Shown: positions 36,259-37,054 of the stretch, one piece after another
How positions within the stretch are numbered: the first letter of the stretch is position 1
Layout of the letters: every line of letters starts with the position of its first letter
NCBI GenBank assembly: GCA_003554845.1
Contig: PWHK01000004.1
Coordinates: forward strand, 1-37,054
DNA length: 37,054 bases
Direction of reading: 5' to 3'
Origin: Candidatus Aenigmatarchaeota archaeon
GTDB taxonomy: Archaea; Aenigmatarchaeota; Aenigmatarchaeia; PWEA01
Program-made: the position numbers and the translations under genes
Notes under the pieces: model-generated
The model's database searches: none
The model's input: the letters and a program-made list of their open reading frames with translations, nothing else
What the model was told of the DNA's origin: nothing

Positions 36259-36615
36259 TTAAAGGCGGTCCATAAGCCCTTTGAGGGCCTTCTTGTGCCT
36301 CTCCTCGTCCTTTGCAGTGGTAATGAGATGGGCCTTCGTCTCTCCCTCCTGACTCTCTGCTATCTTCATTCTGGTGCTATTGGCATTGTCCTCTCCGCCT
36401 ATCATCTTCTTCAAATTTTCTTCTGTGGTTCCTACCTTTCCTGCCAACTCTGCAGCAATTCCTGCATGTTCGGCCTCTGCCATTGCATTTTCTCTGAACT
36501 GCCTTGCGATCTCAGGATAACCTTCCCTTTCTGCCTGACGTGCCATAGCCATGTAGAGACCAACTTCCTCTGTCTCATCTGCAAACCATTCATTCAAGTA
36601 CTCTTCAAGTTCCAT
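36259..36615 (-). CDS. Ferritin-like / rubrerythrin-family protein lacking the rubredoxin domain
   Basis: ADETEEVGLYMAMARQAEREGYPEIARQFRENAMAEAEHAGIAAEL...TAKDEERHKKALKGL; SD aaaggaggtg. Confidence 0.88.
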   Translation of the reverse strand: MELEEYLNEWFADETEEVGLYMAMARQAEREGYPEIARQFRENAMAEAEHAGIAAELAGKVGTTEENLKKMIGGEDNANSTRMKIAESQEGETKAHLITTAKDEERHKKALKGLMDRL

Positions 36616-36638
36616 AATTTTCACCTCCTTTTGTCTTT

Positions 36639-37054
36639 TCAGGCTTTTCTGTAACACATCCACCAGTCGTAACAGTCTATTTTTCCTTTCTTTTTCTGCT
36701 TCATCCTCTTGTCTATCTCTTTTTCACTCGACGCAGGTGGCATTATGACATCGTCTCCAATAAGTTCGTTTTCGGGCCAGTTAGCCGGTATAGCAACGCC
36801 TTCCTTGTCCGACTTCTTGAATCCCTTTATCATCCTGACTATCTCGTCCATATTCCTTCCAAGTTCTGCAGGATAGTACATAATTGCCCTTATTTTTGAC
36901 TTTGGATCGACGATGAATACGGCTCTTACAGTAGCAGTACCACCACCGCTGTGGATCAAACCTAGTGTCTCGGCAACCCTTCCGTTTCCATCGGCAATTA
37001 TGGGAAACTCTATATCCTCGCCCAGATTTTCCTCTATCCACTGGGTCCATTTCA
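36639..37054 (-). CDS. Peroxiredoxin (AhpC/TSA, Prx6-like), N-terminus beyond the window
   Basis: [76 protein letters not shown]-terminal [12 protein letters not shown]. Confidence 0.93.
   Translation of the reverse strand, partial: KWTQWIEENLGEDIEFPIIADGNGRVAETLGLIHSGGGTATVRAVFIVDPKSKIRAIMYYPAELGRNMDEIVRMIKGFKKSDKEGVAIPANWPENELIGDDVIMPPASSEKEIDKRMKQKKKGKIDCYDWWMCYRKA

Overview
Archaeal chromosome segment, probably from a small-genome DPANN or euryarchaeal lineage (lineage is inference). Evidence: TBP, cupin-type PGI, Lhr-type helicase, archaeal MAT, TrmY, archaeal FtsZ, GatCAB, and tRNA genes with bulge-helix-bulge (BHB) introns. Coding density is high. Roughly 1.3-11.2 kb is a glycogen/alpha-glucan island: MinD-like ATPase, debranching enzyme, glycogen synthase, GH57, a glycosyltransferase half-protein, a GT4, phosphorylase and cupin PGI. 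PEP synthase follows nearby. The rest is mostly housekeeping. The main non-routine signals are: (1) five of seven tRNA genes appear to carry introns, three at non-canonical positions. One is a 103-nt D-arm insert in tRNA-Leu(CAG) that folds into three tandem hairpins, each with a 6-nt loop. Another is a 14-nt D-arm insert in tRNA-Glu(CTC) at the equivalent position. (2) Four tandem hairpins lie upstream of ftsZ; three of them expose GCCC (GGGC on the ftsZ sense strand) in the loop. (3) The glycogen synthase gene begins ATG-TAG in a junction otherwise nearly identical to the PGI junction. (4) An inverted repeat sits in the divergent glycogen promoter. (5) A 28-aa membrane microprotein overlaps the stop of a MIP18/DUF59 gene. 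(6) A standalone N-terminal glycosyltransferase domain is encoded upstream of an intact paralogue. All calls are by eye; no database searches or folding programs were run.
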